From Candidatus Cloacimonadota bacterium (lineage in GTDB: Bacteria; Cloacimonadota; Cloacimonadia; Cloacimonadales; TCS61), in the NCBI GenBank assembly GCA_030626645.1, contig DAOUTP010000060.1, forward strand, positions 1 to 8,784: a DNA stretch of 8,784 nt, in the 5' to 3' direction. The position numbers and the translations under genes are program-made. Shown here piece by piece: positions 6,029-8,784 of the stretch. Position 1 is the first letter of the stretch; each line of letters opens with the position of its first letter. Under the pieces are notes generated by a model. It was not told the DNA's origin, did not search any database, and saw only the letters and a program-made list of their open reading frames with translations.

Positions 6029-6861
6029 TATTTACCTCCCTTCTTCTCAGCTCTTTTATTACGCCAGTAATTTATGTTTCCAATAATGATGAAAATTATG
6101 ATAATTAAATGTGCAATAGATTGAGAATCCATTCCGCTTGTTGCTGTTCCAGGTGCTTGTAACAATGTCTCATATTCTGCAGCTGCTTTTAGTCCGGCAA
6201 GAAGTCCGGTTAATTGTTGTTGCTCGTTGATATAAGGAAGCATAGCGGGAGCACTTACTCCTGTAACTCCACCTGAGGTTGGTCTGCCATAAGCATCATG
6301 AGCTATTTGAACCCATTCTTTGATTCCAGGAGCTCCGGCAGAAAGTGAGAAAACAAAGCTAATATTATTAAAGTTGTTAATGCCTTCCATAATTGGAAGT
6401 TCATCAATATTATTTCCATTCATATCTTCAGGGAATATCTTACGTAAGTTTTTTCCCATTGACTGAATCGTGATCATTCCCCCTGCTTTAAATCCGAGGT
6501 TTACATAATCTTCTCCATAAACCAGATCTGGATAATCATCTTGTAATTGAGCCATAATATCTTCAGCCATCTGTACTCCCATTGGCCACATAGCAGTAAA
6601 GATCAAATCTATTTCTTTATCAAAACAATGCTTCAGTAAGGCTTTTGCCATGGGATGTAATTCCGGCATACTGGCAGGATCATAATCAAATGAGATTAAA
6701 GCTTTAGATCCTTTGGGCATACTTTCTACCAGATCATAAACCATCTGAACATTTTCTGAGGTTTCTAAAGGAAGTCCAATTGTAAAGATCAGAGGAAGGG
6801 CGACCCCGATGAATATAAGCAAGAATAACCATCGTCTGTCTATCTGTTTAGTTTTACCCAT
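6028..6861 (-). CDS. Double membrane-anchored protein with large extracytoplasmic alpha/beta domain, unknown function
   Basis: The 277-aa protein has a basic N-terminus (KTKQIDRR), membrane helix 1 (11-30), a soluble domain (31-245), helix 2 (248-264) and a basic tail (RNKRAEKKGGK). The positive-inside rule puts both ends in the cytoplasm and the domain outside. The domain alternates strands and helices: KALISFDYD (53-61), helix PELHPMAKALLKHC (66-79), strand IDLIFTAMWP (84-93), helix MGVQMAEDIMAQL (94-106), then NLGFKAGGMI (121-130). Conserved-looking Gly/Pro loops follow: SAGAPG (174-179), GRPTSGGVTG (192-201) and SAPAMLPYI (203-211), before a helix ending KAAAEYE (225-231). I do not recognise the family; the pattern suggests a Rossmann-like ligand-binding or enzyme fold. 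It overlaps the genes on each side by 1 nt. Confidence 0.8.
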   Translation of the reverse strand: MGKTKQIDRRWLFLLIFIGVALPLIFTIGLPLETSENVQMVYDLVESMPKGSKALISFDYDPASMPELHPMAKALLKHCFDKEIDLIFTAMWPMGVQMAEDIMAQLQDDYPDLVYGEDYVNLGFKAGGMITIQSMGKNLRKIFPEDMNGNNIDELPIMEGINNFNNISFVFSLSAGAPGIKEWVQIAHDAYGRPTSGGVTGVSAPAMLPYINEQQQLTGLLAGLKAAAEYETLLQAPGTATSGMDSQSIAHLIIIIFIIIGNINYWRNKRAEKKGGK

Positions 6862-7556
6862 TATTCACCTCCCAGATAAGATCTTTCAATTCCCAGAATT
6901 ATCCTAAGGGAACTTCCAATGATTCCCAAACCGGCACCGATCATAATAGCGCGCTGTCCGGCAGTTGTGGGGAAGGTCATAATAAATTCAGATACATTTG
7001 GTAGATGTAGAAATTTCAATGAATCCGGTAGCCAACCAGTTAGGAGAACCCCAAAGGTTGTGTTTCCCAGCATAACAAGAACAGCAGCGGCAAGTAGAAG
7101 ATTAGATTCTACAGTTCTTCCAATAAAGGCTCTGTAAGCTGCAGAAGCTATAAAGAAAGCTAAAAGCGAGAACATCGTTGCCTGCAAATGTTGATAAACA
7201 TTATGGAAGAGAAAATCAAATGGTTTATATCCCATTGCACCTGAAATAGATTCTCCATGTCCTAAAATGCCGGCACTATTTCCAGTTCCCCATAAAAAAC
7301 CGAGAGTAACCATAAATATGAAACTAAGAAGAGTAACTACATAAAATTGCCAGTCACGCTGTTTGAATTTGATTTTTATTATATTAACTTTAAATAAACT
7401 TAACTGACCAAGCAAAATAGCAAATCCGGATATTATCAAGAACCAGATCTCAAGCTCACCGGAAAGTTGTCCGAAAGGTTTATGAGGTATAAATTCAGAA
7501 ATAATTAAGATAATTCCTACAGTAAATGTTATTAATAATGGTAGCTTTCTTTTCAT
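6861..7556 (-). CDS. Six-helix membrane protein of unknown function (second gene of membrane block)
   Basis: The 231-aa protein has about six hydrophobic helices (roughly 5-22, 35-55, 70-90, 122-145, 150-176, 200-222) and a long loop between the third and fourth (91-121). That loop is rich in Gly and His (NSAGILGHGESISGAMGY) and ends in FHNVYQHLQAT, whose H118 and H123 could contact metal or substrate (speculative). Basic segments (KRK at the N-terminus, KIKFKQR 61-67) support a cytoplasmic N-terminus. No family is recognised. ATG at 7556 follows AAGGAG, which overlaps the previous gene's stop; the gap is 10 nt. Its end (GGGAGGTGAATAATG) contains the next gene's Shine-Dalgarno and start, so the block is translationally linked. 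Confidence 0.8.
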   Translation of the reverse strand: MKRKLPLLITFTVGIILIISEFIPHKPFGQLSGELEIWFLIISGFAILLGQLSLFKVNIIKIKFKQRDWQFYVVTLLSFIFMVTLGFLWGTGNSAGILGHGESISGAMGYKPFDFLFHNVYQHLQATMFSLLAFFIASAAYRAFIGRTVESNLLLAAAVLVMLGNTTFGVLLTGWLPDSLKFLHLPNVSEFIMTFPTTAGQRAIMIGAGLGIIGSSLRIILGIERSYLGGE

Positions 7557-7566
7557 GCTCTGCTCC

Positions 7567-8673
7567 TTAATGTAATGTTAAGAAATTTTTGAGGAAGTGA
7601 ACACCAGATATTTCCAGGATTATTCCAACTAATAGGACAACAATAAATAGAGCTTTACCGAAATCCTGTCCTTTCAAGCTTCCAAGTTGATGAGGATCTT
7701 TAGATAGATATGCTGATGCAGCAAATAACTCTTCACCGATTAGTGTAAAATCACAAGCTACTACAAAGAAAGGTAGCTGACTTGGCATAGCCGTTCCTGC
7801 AGTTTGAATAGCACCACTGGCAAATCCAGTTTCTGCCAAGATCAAAGATTCGGCATAGAAAGCACCCAGAAAAAAATTCGCGGCTGGTTTCTCACGCACG
7901 ATTATACCATCAACTCCAGCTACATAACCAAATTGATCATCAGTAAGATAGAAAACCGAATCCGGATCGTATGCATCTGGACGCCCGGCTTTCATGTAGG
8001 CTTCTTTCACGATCTCTTTGGCAGTAGAAAGAACCATGGAACGACATACGGGTACAATAAGCTTTGAATCATATTCTGCAGCTTTCTGAGCTAATCGTCT
8101 CAATATGGTCAATCCGGCAATTGTCTGCATATCATCAAGATCCAGTGTGCCGGGTATGAAGAGGATAGGTCTACCCATTTCAGTTGCACGACCAACTGAT
8201 TCATCCATAGATTCCAAACCGCCTATCTTCCTTATATAGAGATCCTTTCCACTTTTTGCAGAATATATGTAATAAATTATTGAAACAGTAATAAGTATCA
8301 TTAAAATGAGAAGAGATATTTTATCTTTATTGAACCATTGAGCAGATGATTCTCCTGTAGTTTTAATGATTTGCAGGATCTCACCATTGTTATCATGAAC
8401 AGTTAATCTATATGTATACACAATCCCGGGTTTGATATTTCCACCATCTTCAAATGTACCGACAGATTCTTCCGATCTTGTAACAACTATTTGCTCTCCG
8501 TCTGGTGCTTCTCTTTCTATGATGATATCTGCCGCTTTTAACATTGATGTATCCCATGATAATACCAAAGCTGAACCATCATCATTAGATTTATCTACAA
8601 CGTTCAGTAATATTTCTTGTGATAGCAAGAAACTTGAAGAGAAAATGAAAAGAAAAATTAATGTTTTTTTCAT
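7567..8673 (-). CDS. Fibronectin-III-like / transmembrane / DUF6754-like envelope protein, first gene of the operon
   Basis: Start chosen at ATG 8673 (368 aa) because GGAG precedes it at good spacing and a classic signal peptide follows (KKTLIFLFIFSSSFLLS, cleavage near 18). An ATG 11 codons upstream (8706) lies in A/T-rich leader without a ribosome site. Domains: an extracytoplasmic beta-sandwich resembling fibronectin III (about 24-106: ALVLSWD at 35-41, YTYRLTVHD at 86-94), a membrane helix (119-138) followed by positive residues, a cytoplasmic alpha/beta domain (about 145-336) and a C-terminal membrane helix (340-357). The cytoplasmic part has GRATEMGRP (161-169), LFIPGTLDLDD (171-181), SKLIVPVCRS (203-212), FGYVAGVDGI (248-257) and TAMPSQLPFF (294-303). 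This pattern recalls the uncharacterised DUF6754 family; the assignment is from memory and untested. As lead gene it likely defines the complex. Confidence 0.8.
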   Translation of the reverse strand: MKKTLIFLFIFSSSFLLSQEILLNVVDKSNDDGSALVLSWDTSMLKAADIIIEREAPDGEQIVVTRSEESVGTFEDGGNIKPGIVYTYRLTVHDNNGEILQIIKTTGESSAQWFNKDKISLLILMILITVSIIYYIYSAKSGKDLYIRKIGGLESMDESVGRATEMGRPILFIPGTLDLDDMQTIAGLTILRRLAQKAAEYDSKLIVPVCRSMVLSTAKEIVKEAYMKAGRPDAYDPDSVFYLTDDQFGYVAGVDGIIVREKPAANFFLGAFYAESLILAETGFASGAIQTAGTAMPSQLPFFVVACDFTLIGEELFAASAYLSKDPHQLGSLKGQDFGKALFIVVLLVGIILEISGVHFLKNFLTLH

Positions 8674-8735
8674 ATCTGCTCCGTAATTAAATATTTTTAT
8701 ACACAAAATTATTAAAAAAGTTATTCATATTTGTT

Positions 8736-8741
8736 TGTCAA
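8736..8741 (-). promoter_or_regulatory. Candidate -35 element for the seven-gene operon
   Basis: The minus strand reads TTGACA here, about 60 nt upstream of the ATG at 8673, in the very A/T-rich stretch 8674-8784 that has no gene. Possible -10 hexamers at 17-18 nt are TTTTTA or TTTTAA, both poor. A better TATAAA (minus strand, within 8696-8703) is too far from it. The region is the natural place for the operon promoter, but the exact elements are uncertain. Confidence 0.35.
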
Positions 8742-8784
8742 ATTAAAAATGTTTTAACAATTTTAAATCACAAAATTAAAATAA

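Noticed and set aside
7804..8067. Plus-strand open frame opposite the FnIII-like gene (likewise 6919-7137, 8432-8686, 2866-3174, 3184-3453, 3629-3835, 4635-4844)
   Set aside because: All are antisense to well-supported genes, without ribosome sites or coherent domain features, so they are chance frames.
8674..8706. N-terminal extension of the FnIII-like protein from ATG 8706
   Set aside because: The 11 extra residues (CIKIFNYGAD) would precede a textbook signal peptide, there is no ribosome site before 8706, and GGAG lies correctly for ATG 8673.

Overview
The window (about one third G+C by eye) looks like chromosome from an anaerobic, amino-acid-fermenting bacterium. The left edge holds the end of an indolepyruvate:ferredoxin oxidoreductase locus (iorA-iorB). 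Further in are MobB, a membrane diguanylate cyclase with an extracytoplasmic TPR sensor, and small RRM-type RNA-binding proteins. Together with the A+T-rich composition this would suit an FCB-like or Cloacimonadota-like lineage. That placement is a guess from gene content, with no phylogenetic marker behind it. I see no mobile element, CRISPR array, tRNA or rRNA.

Layout. Positions 1-738 (+): the C-terminus of IorA, then iorB, which reads as full length except for one in-frame TAA at codon 28. A strong hairpin terminator follows at 755-780. Positions 809-1449 (-): two adjacent small RRM proteins. Positions 1450-1606: a divergent control region with an 18-bp perfect inverted repeat. Positions 1607-2164 (+): a small lipoprotein. 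Positions 2174-8673 (-): seven genes read in one direction with gaps of 22 bp or less, or overlaps, and no visible terminator between them. They probably form one transcription unit starting upstream of 8673.

Order within that unit: (1) a secreted-then-anchored protein with a fibronectin-III-like domain, a membrane helix and a cytoplasmic domain resembling DUF6754; (2) a six-helix membrane protein; (3) a two-helix protein with a large extracytoplasmic alpha/beta domain; (4) another six-helix membrane protein; (5) a TPR-GGDEF diguanylate cyclase starting at TTG; (6) MobB with a C-terminal cysteine cluster; (7) a small protein-kinase-like phosphotransferase.

Genes 1-4 are tightly coupled: a 10-nt gap and then two 1-nt TAATG overlaps with near-identical Shine-Dalgarno junctions. 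I infer that they encode one envelope complex of unknown function, and this is the most interesting part of the window. By eye, proteins 1 and 3 share the same order of motifs in their alpha/beta domains although they are predicted to lie on opposite sides of the membrane. The diguanylate cyclase may tie c-di-GMP signalling to the complex. MobB and the kinase look like metabolic or regulatory passengers at the end of the operon.
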